Source: an uncultured Clostridia bacterium (GTDB lineage Bacteria; Bacillota; Clostridia; TANB77; CAG-508). From it: DNA of 12,586 bases. Shown piece after piece: positions 1-6,431 of the stretch (position 1 is the stretch's first letter; each line of letters opens with the position of its first letter). A program made the position numbers and the translations under genes. The notes under the pieces are model-generated. The model did not search any database, was not told the origin of the DNA, and was given only the letters and a program-made list of their open reading frames with translations. Where the stretch lies: assembly GCA_944393275.1 (NCBI GenBank), contig CALXZQ010000028.1, positions 1-12,586 of the forward strand, written 5' to 3'.

Positions 1-42
1 CCATTTTTTGACTCTATTATAGTAAGAAAGGAGAAAAACAAT

Positions 43-384
43 ATGAGTACTCAAAAAATATTAAAAAAGTTTGACAAAATATATGATGAAACATATAGTG
101 ATACCCTTAAATATATACTTTGTAAGTGCAGTAACCTTAATGATATAGATGACATTATACAAGAAACATATTTAGAATTATATAAAGTATTAAAAGATCA
201 AAAGGAAATTTTAAATTATAAATCATATATTTTAGCCATCGCTAGAAATAAAATAATTAAATATTTTGATTCAAATAAAAAATTAAATACTGTTTCCATA
301 TTTCAAGAAGATGATGAAGAAGAATATACATTAGATTTAGACTCTCGGTATAGATATAGAGTCAGACTTTATTACAAAAGATAA
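43..384 (+). CDS. ECF-type RNA polymerase sigma factor, N-terminal (region 2) part, frameshifted
   Basis: This frame encodes the promoter-melting and core-binding half (sigma-70 region 2) of a small extracytoplasmic-function-type sigma factor. Residues about 25-80 show the typical pattern: an acidic stretch with DDIIQETYLELYK, then a helix with YILAIARNKIIKYF. The ATG at 43 follows an AAAGGAG ribosome binding site at 27-33, nine bases upstream. The frame ends early, after an odd Arg/Tyr-rich tail (about residues 102-113) unlike the acidic residues before it. The missing DNA-binding half (region 4) continues in the next frame downstream, so the 113-residue product is half the length of a usual ECF factor (about 160-190). 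If the two frames are joined near base 345, the protein would be about 180 residues. Either the gene is inactivated or the base at the junction is a sequencing or assembly error. The ECF family assignment is firm; the target promoters are unknown. Confidence 0.8.
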   Translation: MSTQKILKKFDKIYDETYSDTLKYILCKCSNLNDIDDIIQETYLELYKVLKDQKEILNYKSYILAIARNKIIKYFDSNKKLNTVSIFQEDDEEEYTLDLDSRYRYRVRLYYKR

Positions 385-586
385 CATAGATAGAATTTGG
401 GAATACATAAAATCTATAAATGTTGATATAGGTAAAGTTTTTTATCTACATTTTATTTTGGATAAGCCATTTAAGGAGATTTCCAAAGAATTAGAAATTA
501 ATGAGTCGACAATAAGAAATGGTTTATATAGAATGCTTAAAAATATTAGAAAATCCTACCTAGGAGGTGAAAAAATTGAAAAATAA
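341..586 (+). pseudogene. C-terminal (region 4) part of the same sigma factor, in the +1 frame
   Basis: The frame opens after a stop at 338-340 and runs to TAA at 584-586. It reads through ESDFITKDNIDRIWEYIK and then a classic sigma region 4 helix-turn-helix: KVFYLHFILDKPFKEI, followed by the recognition helix in ELEINESTIRNGLYRML. It has no start codon with a ribosome binding site ahead of region 4, so it is not an independent gene. It is the natural continuation of the frame begun at 43, displaced by one base. It overlaps the start of the following membrane protein gene by 11 bases (TTG at 576), an overlap typical of translationally coupled sigma/anti-sigma pairs. I list it as a broken part of one gene; with a one-base correction between about 341 and 358 the gene would be 43-586. 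Confidence 0.78.
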
Positions 587-1646
587 AGAAAGTTTACAGA
601 AATACTTCAATGGTAAATATTATAATAAAAACAAGAATCATAAAGAAATTATGTCTAAAATAAAAAATCAAGAAAATAAATCTAAAAATTATTTTATTAA
701 GATGGTTGCAACTATAGTTATTACTTTACTTGGAGCAACAGGATTAGTTTTTGCTAGCACAAAAATTTATAATGAATATATAAAAAAATATAATGATGAA
801 ATTGAGATTAAAGAGTTATTTTATACAGGGGAAATGGCGGAAATAGATGGAGAAAATGTAAAGCTTTATTCAGATGAAATACTAAGCAATACTATGATAT
901 ATGATGAAAATGCTAGATTATATTATAAAATTATTTCAAATAAGGATTTATACTTGGAATATAAATCTAAAGTGAGGGGATTACCAGAAGAATCAGAAGT
1001 AGATTTTAATGAAAACTTTTTTGTGATTATCACAAACAGTGGCTCAGAACTATATTTGCATAGGAGGGATTTAAAAATAGATACTATTGAAGCAGATGAA
1101 AATACAATGTATATAAATTTAATTCCAAAGGAAGATGCAAATTATGATAAATTACATACAGAATTATATGCTGTAGTTGATAAGTCGTTATTAAGGGAAA
1201 ATATAAATATAAGAATAGATACTTCAGTATTCAAAATAGAAGGGCTTAAACCAATAAGCAGTTTACCAAAAGATTATAGTAAAGAAGATGCCATAGAAGA
1301 TGGATGTATGGTAATAGAAAGACCTAGTGTTGACGATGAGCATAAAGTGATATCACAAAACCAAAATGCATTAGATGAACTAATTAAAAAGTCTGAAAAT
1401 GGAGTTGAATCATATATTAGAGTATATTTTAATGAAATGCAAGAAATAAGAATATTGGATATACAATATAAGAATGGAATTTTCATTATAGAAGATGGTC
1501 ACCCTGGAGAAAGTACAGTAACTAAAACATTTAAATATATTACCAAAGAGAAATTTAAAGATAATACTTATATGTATCAATGTAATAATACAAAAAAAGA
1601 TCCATTATATTCACAAATGATATTATTATTAGTGACTTTTGATTAA
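576..1646 (+). CDS. Single-pass membrane protein, probable anti-sigma/sensor partner of the upstream sigma factor
   Basis: The protein is about 356 residues from TTG 576. I prefer this start because an AGGAGGTG ribosome binding site (562-569) stands six bases before it; the in-frame GTG at 567 lies inside that site. Counting from TTG, the N-terminal ~39 residues are lysine/asparagine-rich and cytoplasmic, one hydrophobic helix spans about 41-62 (MVATIVITLLGATGLVFA), and the remaining ~290 residues should be outside. Residues about 233-355 resemble the DUF4362 type of extracellular domain (DAIEDG near the start, a central acidic loop, an IRV strand, a late YQC); this is recognition by pattern, not by search. 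The start overlaps the end of the sigma frame, and sigma genes are commonly followed by a membrane anti-sigma factor, which is the basis for the role. There is no zinc anti-sigma HxxxCxxC motif and no cysteine in the cytoplasmic part, so binding to sigma is inferred from context only. Confidence 0.7.
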   Translation: MKNKESLQKYFNGKYYNKNKNHKEIMSKIKNQENKSKNYFIKMVATIVITLLGATGLVFASTKIYNEYIKKYNDEIEIKELFYTGEMAEIDGENVKLYSDEILSNTMIYDENARLYYKIISNKDLYLEYKSKVRGLPEESEVDFNENFFVIITNSGSELYLHRRDLKIDTIEADENTMYINLIPKEDANYDKLHTELYAVVDKSLLRENINIRIDTSVFKIEGLKPISSLPKDYSKEDAIEDGCMVIERPSVDDEHKVISQNQNALDELIKKSENGVESYIRVYFNEMQEIRILDIQYKNGIFIIEDGHPGESTVTKTFKYITKEKFKDNTYMYQCNNTKKDPLYSQMILLLVTFD

Positions 1647-1660
1647 TAAACAAAAAAGTT

Positions 1661-1708
1661 AAAATAAATAAAGGTAGATGCAGAAATGTATCCGCCTTTA
1701 TTTATTTT
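1661..1708 (+). terminator. Long hairpin with GAAA loop, terminator of the sigma/membrane protein unit
   Basis: The arms 1661-1674 and 1695-1708 are perfectly complementary over 14 bases (AAAATAAATAAAGG and CCTTTATTTATTTT). Inside them GATGCA (1677-1682) pairs with TGTATC (1687-1692) around the tetraloop GAAA (1683-1686), leaving one A-C mismatch and one or two G-T pairs. Together this is a stem of about 22 pairs with a T-rich 3' arm, starting 14 bases after the stop at 1646. The A-rich 5' arm means it could also act on transcripts from the other strand. No long T-run follows the stem, so termination strength is uncertain. Confidence 0.75.
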
Positions 1709-1821
1709 ATATGCTAGTAAAATTATATCTTTTAGATAAATTTTTCTTTTTAAATAATATGTAGGATTTATTTCTATATTAATAATTAAAAAGTGAAAGA
1801 TAAAAAATTATTAGAAAATAC
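1709..1821. other. AT-rich intergenic stretch without recognisable content
   Basis: Between the upstream terminator and the ileS promoter there are about 110 bases, very rich in A and T. I see no ORF with a ribosome binding site, no strong inverted repeat and no RNA gene here. Runs such as the T-rich segment near 1740-1752 could be an upstream promoter element or merely compositional. Confidence 0.5.
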
Positions 1822-1850
1822 TTGTATAAACCTAAAAAACGTGATAATAT
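1822..1850 (+). promoter_or_regulatory. Sigma-A-type promoter of the ileS leader
   Basis: TTGTAT (1822-1827) and TAATAT (1845-1850) are separated by exactly 17 bases. Transcription would begin near 1857, about 13 bases before the base of T-box stem I, which is the expected arrangement. The boxes match the consensus at four (-35) and five (-10) of six positions. Confidence 0.7.
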
Positions 1851-1856
1851 ATTTAC

Positions 1857-2110
1857 ATATATAAAAGACAATAAGTTGGACAAGACAGATAAATAATTAC
1901 TTTTAAGAGAGCTGAACATATAGGTGTGAGTTTAGCAAAGGAAAATTATTTGTTATCACCATACTTGTTATTTAACAGAAAATAGTAGTAAGTTAAATCG
2001 TAAATCTGCGTTAAAGATAAATTAAGAGAGTAATTTTTAAATTACTAAATTAGGTGGTACCGCGGAACATGACCTTTTCGTCCTAAAATATAGGATGGAA
2101 AGGTTTTTTG
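1857..2110 (+). ncRNA. T-box riboswitch, tRNA-Ile-responsive, upstream of ileS
   Basis: This leader senses uncharged tRNA and lets transcription continue into ileS when isoleucyl-tRNA is scarce. The base of stem I can form between AATAAGT (1870-1876) and ACTTGTT (1963-1969). The conserved AGAGAGCTGA segment at about 1907-1916 is followed by GGTGTGAG at 1923-1930. In the 3' side of stem I, ATC at 1955-1957 followed by ACC fits the specifier codon for isoleucine. A stem III-like hairpin occupies 2029-2046 (AGTAATTT with AAATTACT). The T-box motif AGGTGGTACCGCGG lies at 2052-2065; its TGGT (2055-2058) would pair with an ACCA tRNA end, so the discriminator base is A. AGGT (2052-2055) can pair with ACCT (2072-2075) to form the antiterminator, which uses the 5' arm of the terminator. 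Exact ends and the specifier are read by eye. Confidence 0.93.
2071..2109 (+). terminator. ileS: T-box-controlled intrinsic terminator in the ileS leader
   Basis: Bases 2071-2085 pair with 2091-2105 (15 pairs, three of them G-T) around the loop AAATA, and a run of T closes it at 2104-2109. The 5' arm is shared with the T-box antiterminator, so the two structures exclude each other. The default state with charged tRNA-Ile would be termination before the ileS ribosome binding site. Confidence 0.92.
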
Positions 2111-2140
2111 ATTGCAAAAAATATATAAGGGGGAAAGTAT

Positions 2141-5100
2141 ATGTATAAAAAGGTAGAGCTAAAAGATGGATTTGCAGGAATGGAAAAAGAAGTTGCAAAG
2201 CGTTGGAAGGAAAAAGACATTATAAAAAAGAATTTTGCAATGAATAAAGGTGCAAGATATTTTACTTTTTATGATGGACCACCAACAGCTAATGGAAAGC
2301 CACATGTAGGGCATATTGAAACAAGAGTAATGAAAGATATTATACCAAGGTATAAGGTAATGAAAGGATATCAAGTAATTAGAAAAGCTGGATGGGATAC
2401 ACATGGTCTTCCAGTTGAACTTGAGATAGAAAAGAAATTAGGTATATCAGGTAAGCAACAAATAGAAGATTATGGTGTAGAAAAATTTGTTAAAGAATGT
2501 AAAGAAAGTGTTTTCACATATGTATCAATGTGGGAAAAGATGACTAACCAAGTAGGATATTGGGTAGATATGGAGAATCCATATGTAACATATCACAATG
2601 AATATATTGAATCAGTATGGTGGGCTTTAAAACAAATGTGGAATAAAGGACTTCTATATGAAGGACATAAAGTTATGCCATATTGTCCAAGATGTGGTAC
2701 AGCACTATCATCACATGAAGTAGCACAAGGATATAAAGATGTAAAAGATTTAACATGTATTGCTAAATTTAAAGTTGTAGGTTCAGATAATAAATACATT
2801 TTAGCATGGACAACAACACCATGGACATTACCTTCAAACTTAGCGTTATGTGTAAATAAGTCATTTACATATGTTGAAGCAAAAGTGAATGTTGGAACAG
2901 AAGAAGAACCAAAATATGAAGTATATATTTTAGCCAAAGACCTACTAGCAACAGTTTTAAAGGATAAAGAATATGAAATAGAAAAAGAATTTTTAGGAGA
3001 AGAATTATTAGGTACAAAATATGAAAGATTAATGCCATTTGGAGAAGTAGAAGGTAAAGCATTTGAAGTAATACATGGAGATTATGTAACACTTACAGAT
3101 GGAACAGGAATAGTTCATATAGCACCTGCATATGGTGAAGATGACAGTATTGTTGCTAAACAAAATGGAATAACTTTTATTAATCTAGTAGATAAAGAAG
3201 GAAAATTTGTATCTGAAGTAGAGCCTTGGGCTGGAAAATTTGTAAGAGATTGTAATGAAGGAATATGCGAATGGTTACAAAAAGAAAATAAATTGTTATC
3301 TAAAGAAAAACATTTACACTCATATCCACACTGTTGGAGATGTGATACACCACTTTTATATTATCCAAAGGAAAGTTGGTTTGTTGCAATGAGCACTTTA
3401 AGAGATGAACTAGTTGCAAACAACAATAAAACTAATTGGTATCCAGATTCAATAAGAACAGGAAGATTTGGAAAATTCCTAGAAAATGTTATAGATTGGG
3501 GAATCTCAAGAGATAGATATTGGGGAACACCACTTCCAATATGGAGTTGTGAATGTGGACACAAAGAATGTATAGGAAGTATAGAAGAACTAAAACAAAA
3601 AGCAGTAGATTGTCCAGAAGATATTGAATTACACAAACCATATATTGACGAAGTTCACTTAAAATGTCCAGTTTGTGGAAAAGAAATGAAAAGAGCAAAA
3701 GAGGTTATAGATTGTTGGTTTGACTCAGGATCAATGCCATTTGCACAATTTCATTATCCATTTGAAAATAAGGAATTATTTGAACAAAACTTCCCTGCAC
3801 AATTTATATCAGAAGCGGTAGATCAAACGAGAGGATGGTTTTACACATTAACTGCTATAGGAACAGCAATATTTGGAAAGATACCATTTGAAAATTGTAT
3901 AGTATTAGGCCATGTTTTAGATGGAAAAGGACAAAAAATGTCTAAGTCAAAAGGAAATGGAGTAGATCCAATGCTATTATTAGATACAGTTGGAGCAGAT
4001 GCTACACGTTGGCATTTCTATACTGTAAGTGCACCTTGGCTACCTACAAGACTTTCTTTAGAGAATGTACAAGAGACACAAAGAGGATTTTTAAGCACTC
4101 TATGGAATGTATACTCATTCTATGTGTTATATGCAGAGATAGATCAATTCAATCCATTACAATATAAAGATTTTGAAGCTACAAATGTAATGGATAAATG
4201 GATATTATCTAAATTAAATACATTAATTAAAGAAATTGATGAAAAATTAGATAAATATGATATAACAGGTGCAGCACTTCAAATTGAAGATTTCACAGAT
4301 GAAGTTTCTAATTGGTATGTAAGAAGAAATAGAGAAAGATTCTGGTCTCAAGAATTAACTGATGATAAGATAGGTGCATATGTAACCTTATACACAGTTT
4401 TAGTAAACCTTATAAAAGTAATAGCACCATTTGTACCATTTATAGCAGATGAAATTTATCAAAACTTAGTTGTTAATCTAGATAAATCAGCTGCAGAAAG
4501 CGTACATTTATGTTTATGGCCAGAAGTAGATGAAAGTAAAATAGACAAAAAGTTAGAAAATGAAATGGATCTAGCATATAGTATAGTAAAACTTGGAAGA
4601 AGTGCTAGAAATACAGCCAATATTAAGAACAGACAGCCATTATTAGAAATGTTGATATCTGTAGATACACTTCCTGAATATTATGGAGATATAGTAAAAG
4701 AAGAATTGAATGTAAAAAAGGTTATTTTAGGAGCAGAGATGTCTAAATATGTAGATTTTGAAATCAAACCAAATCTACCAGTTTTAGGAAAAGAATATGG
4801 AAAACTAATTCCAAGAATAAAAGCAGAAATAGAAAATAGAAATCAAATGGATCTAGCCAATAAAGTAAAATCAGGTAAAACAGAGTATATTCAAATAGAC
4901 GAGACAGAAATTGGATTAAACTCAGAAAATTTACTTGTAACAATGCAAGGAAAAGAAGGATTTGCATTTGCAGGGGAGGGAGAAATTGGTGTAGTATTAG
5001 ATACACAAATAACCACTGAATTAAAAGAAGAAGGATATTTAAGAGAAATCTTATCTAAAGTTCAAAACATGAGAAAAGACAAAGGCTTTGAAGTATTAGA

Positions 5101-5278
5101 TAGAATAAATCTATATGTATCAGACAACAAAAAACTTGAAGAGATAGTAAAAAAATATGAAGATGTAATTAAACATGATACATTAGCAGATAATATATTT
5201 TATAACCAAGAAAGAGCAGAATATACAGATACAAAAATCAATGATGAAATATTAAAGATGGATGTAGAAAAATTATAA
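2141..5278 (+). CDS. ileS: Isoleucyl-tRNA synthetase, long type 2 (eukaryote-like) form
   Basis: This cytoplasmic class I synthetase activates isoleucine with ATP and charges tRNA-Ile. The ATG at 2141 follows an AAGGGGGA site at about 2127. In the 1,045-residue protein the HIGH-type signature is HVGH at 55-58, preceded by DGPPTANG, and the ATP-loop signature KMSKS is at 599-603 in GQKMSKSKGN. The editing-domain stretch WTTTPWTLPSN near 222-234 is the usual one for proofreading of valine. Cysteine pairs at 182/185, 398/401, 470/472/477 and 509/512 are candidate metal ligands. The length and the absence of a C-terminal CxxC zinc module separate it from the ~920-940-residue type 1 enzyme of Bacillus and E. 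coli. Type 2 enzymes are known for low sensitivity to mupirocin; that this one shares the trait is an inference. Expression is governed by the T-box leader, and a strong palindrome follows. Confidence 0.98.
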   Translation: MYKKVELKDGFAGMEKEVAKRWKEKDIIKKNFAMNKGARYFTFYDGPPTANGKPHVGHIETRVMKDIIPRYKVMKGYQVIRKAGWDTHGLPVELEIEKKLGISGKQQIEDYGVEKFVKECKESVFTYVSMWEKMTNQVGYWVDMENPYVTYHNEYIESVWWALKQMWNKGLLYEGHKVMPYCPRCGTALSSHEVAQGYKDVKDLTCIAKFKVVGSDNKYILAWTTTPWTLPSNLALCVNKSFTYVEAKVNVGTEEEPKYEVYILAKDLLATVLKDKEYEIEKEFLGEELLGTKYERLMPFGEVEGKAFEVIHGDYVTLTDGTGIVHIAPAYGEDDSIVAKQNGITFINLVDKEGKFVSEVEPWAGKFVRDCNEGICEWLQKENKLLSKEKHLHSYPHCWRCDTPLLYYPKESWFVAMSTLRDELVANNNKTNWYPDSIRTGRFGKFLENVIDWGISRDRYWGTPLPIWSCECGHKECIGSIEELKQKAVDCPEDIELHKPYIDEVHLKCPVCGKEMKRAKEVIDCWFDSGSMPFAQFHYPFENKELFEQNFPAQFISEAVDQTRGWFYTLTAIGTAIFGKIPFENCIVLGHVLDGKGQKMSKSKGNGVDPMLLLDTVGADATRWHFYTVSAPWLPTRLSLENVQETQRGFLSTLWNVYSFYVLYAEIDQFNPLQYKDFEATNVMDKWILSKLNTLIKEIDEKLDKYDITGAALQIEDFTDEVSNWYVRRNRERFWSQELTDDKIGAYVTLYTVLVNLIKVIAPFVPFIADEIYQNLVVNLDKSAAESVHLCLWPEVDESKIDKKLENEMDLAYSIVKLGRSARNTANIKNRQPLLEMLISVDTLPEYYGDIVKEELNVKKVILGAEMSKYVDFEIKPNLPVLGKEYGKLIPRIKAEIENRNQMDLANKVKSGKTEYIQIDETEIGLNSENLLVTMQGKEGFAFAGEGEIGVVLDTQITTELKEEGYLREILSKVQNMRKDKGFEVLDRINLYVSDNKKLEEIVKKYEDVIKHDTLADNIFYNQERAEYTDTKINDEILKMDVEKL

Positions 5279-5321
5279 TAGTAAAAGGGCTTAAAAATTA
5301 ATTTTTAAGCCCTTTTACTAT
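5278..5321 (+). terminator. 44-base perfect palindrome after ileS, bidirectional terminator
   Basis: Bases 5278-5299 and 5300-5321 are perfect reverse complements (22 base pairs, centre between 5299 and 5300). The GC core is GGGC/GCCC (5287-5290 with 5309-5312), flanked by AAAA and TTTT. The palindrome starts at the last base of the ileS stop codon. The symmetry means it can end transcripts from both strands. Confidence 0.85.
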
Positions 5322-5330
5322 CTCGATTTA

Positions 5331-5346
5331 TCAATATAAATATTGA
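5331..5346. repeat. Short inverted repeat overlapping the queA -35 box
   Basis: TCAATAT (5331-5337) and ATATTGA (5340-5346) are complementary around a two-base centre. The right arm covers four bases of the -35 hexamer (5343-5348). This could be an operator, but in such AT-rich DNA a seven-base match can also arise by chance. Confidence 0.35.
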
Positions 5347-5371
5347 TTTTACCACTAAAGTAATATATAAT
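5343..5371 (+). promoter_or_regulatory. Sigma-A-type promoter of the queA operon
   Basis: TTGATT (5343-5348) and a perfect TATAAT (5366-5371) are 17 bases apart. Initiation near 5378 leaves a leader of only about 20 bases before the queA start, just enough for the AAAAAGGAG ribosome binding site near 5385-5392. A leader this short has no room for a riboswitch. Confidence 0.8.
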
Positions 5372-5398
5372 TATATTAACTGTAAAAAGGAGTAGAAA

Positions 5399-6421
5399 AT
5401 GAAAGTATCAGATTTTAACTATAATTTACCAGAAGAATTAATAGCACAAGTTCCAATAAAAAAAAGAGATGAATCAAGACTTATGGTATTAGATAAAAAA
5501 AATAAAACCATAGAACATAAAATATTTAGAGACATTATAGATTATTTAAACCCAGGAGATGTACTAGTTAGAAATAATACAAAAGTAATACCGGCTAGAA
5601 TATATGGTAAAAAGGAAACAGGAGCGAATGTAGAATTTTTACTTTTAAATAATATAGAAGGAGATATCTGGGAGAGTATTGTAAGACCAGGAAATAAATT
5701 ACATATTGGAGCTAAAGTAATATTTGGAGATGGACTTTTAAAGGCAGAAATACTTGACACAATGCCAGGGGGAACAAGGAAAGTAAAATTTTCATATAAA
5801 GGGATATTTAATGAAATATTAGATAAAATTGGATTAATGCCACTTCCACCATATATACATGAGGAATTAAAAGAAAAAGATAGATACCAAACTGTGTATG
5901 CAAAATATAATGGTTCAGCTGCAGCACCAACAGCAGGATTACATTTTACACCAGAACTATTAAAAAGGATAGAAGAAAAAGGGGTTAGTATAGCAAATGT
6001 AACTTTGCATGTTGGAATAGGTACTTTTAGACCAGTTAAGGAAGAAACAGTTGAAGCACATGAAATGCATTCAGAGCACTTTTATATAAAACAAGAAGAT
6101 GCAGAAAAGATAAATAGAGCAAAGAAAAGTGGAAATAGAGTAATTGCAGTAGGAACAACATCTTGTAGGGTTATAGAAAGTATTGCAGATGAAAATGGCT
6201 TAGTACAAGAAACAGAAGGTGATACAAAAATATTTATTTATCCAGGATATAAATTTAAATGTTTAGACTCATTAATAACTAATTTTCATTTGCCACAATC
6301 TACTTTACTAATGCTAGTATCTGCATTAGCAGGAAGAGAGTTTATTTTAAGGGCTTATGAAGAAGCAGTAAAGGAAAGATACAGATTTTTCAGTTTTGGA
6401 GATGCAATGTTTATAAAATAA
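5399..6421 (+). CDS. queA: S-adenosylmethionine:tRNA ribosyltransferase-isomerase (queuosine synthesis)
   Basis: QueA transfers and isomerises the ribosyl part of S-adenosylmethionine onto preQ1 in the anticodon of GUN tRNAs (Asp, Asn, His, Tyr), giving epoxyqueuosine. The 340-residue length is normal for the family. Family signatures are visible: the N-terminal FNYNLPEELIAQVP followed by RDESRLMVLD, then VRNNTKVIPAR near 57-67, AAAPTAGLHFT at 174-184, and THLHVG-like TLHVGIGTFRPV shortly after. The C-terminal part has TNFHLPQSTLLMLVSA, another family hallmark. It is the first gene after the operon promoter, ten bases ahead of the next gene, with tgt two genes further on. Tgt makes the preQ1-tRNA that QueA uses, so both steps are encoded by one transcript. 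Confidence 0.98.
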   Translation: MKVSDFNYNLPEELIAQVPIKKRDESRLMVLDKKNKTIEHKIFRDIIDYLNPGDVLVRNNTKVIPARIYGKKETGANVEFLLLNNIEGDIWESIVRPGNKLHIGAKVIFGDGLLKAEILDTMPGGTRKVKFSYKGIFNEILDKIGLMPLPPYIHEELKEKDRYQTVYAKYNGSAAAPTAGLHFTPELLKRIEEKGVSIANVTLHVGIGTFRPVKEETVEAHEMHSEHFYIKQEDAEKINRAKKSGNRVIAVGTTSCRVIESIADENGLVQETEGDTKIFIYPGYKFKCLDSLITNFHLPQSTLLMLVSALAGREFILRAYEEAVKERYRFFSFGDAMFIK

Positions 6422-6431
6422 GAGGAATAGT

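Noticed and set aside
8..20. Promoter just before the sigma factor gene (TTGACT and TATTAT)
   Set aside because: The two boxes are only about two bases apart, not 16-18. The real promoter, if any, lies upstream of the window or is of another sigma type.
340..365. Programmed +1 ribosomal frameshift to join the two sigma frames
   Set aside because: CGG at 346-348 is a rare codon here, which could favour slippage, but there is no recognised slip sequence such as CTTTGA, no stop codon at the shift point and no upstream Shine-Dalgarno-like stimulator. A plain indel explains it more simply.
576..1646. Zinc-binding anti-sigma (ZAS/RseA-like) domain in the membrane protein
   Set aside because: The cytoplasmic part has no cysteine and no HxxxCxxC motif, so only position supports an anti-sigma role.
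2593..2937. Open frame of 114 codons on the minus strand inside ileS
   Set aside because: No ribosome binding site, and its composition is that of a frame antisense to a strongly conserved coding region; ileS is unbroken across it.
5372..5398. preQ1 riboswitch upstream of queA
   Set aside because: The predicted transcription start leaves about 20 bases before the start codon, too short for any known preQ1 aptamer, and no pseudoknot-like pattern is present.
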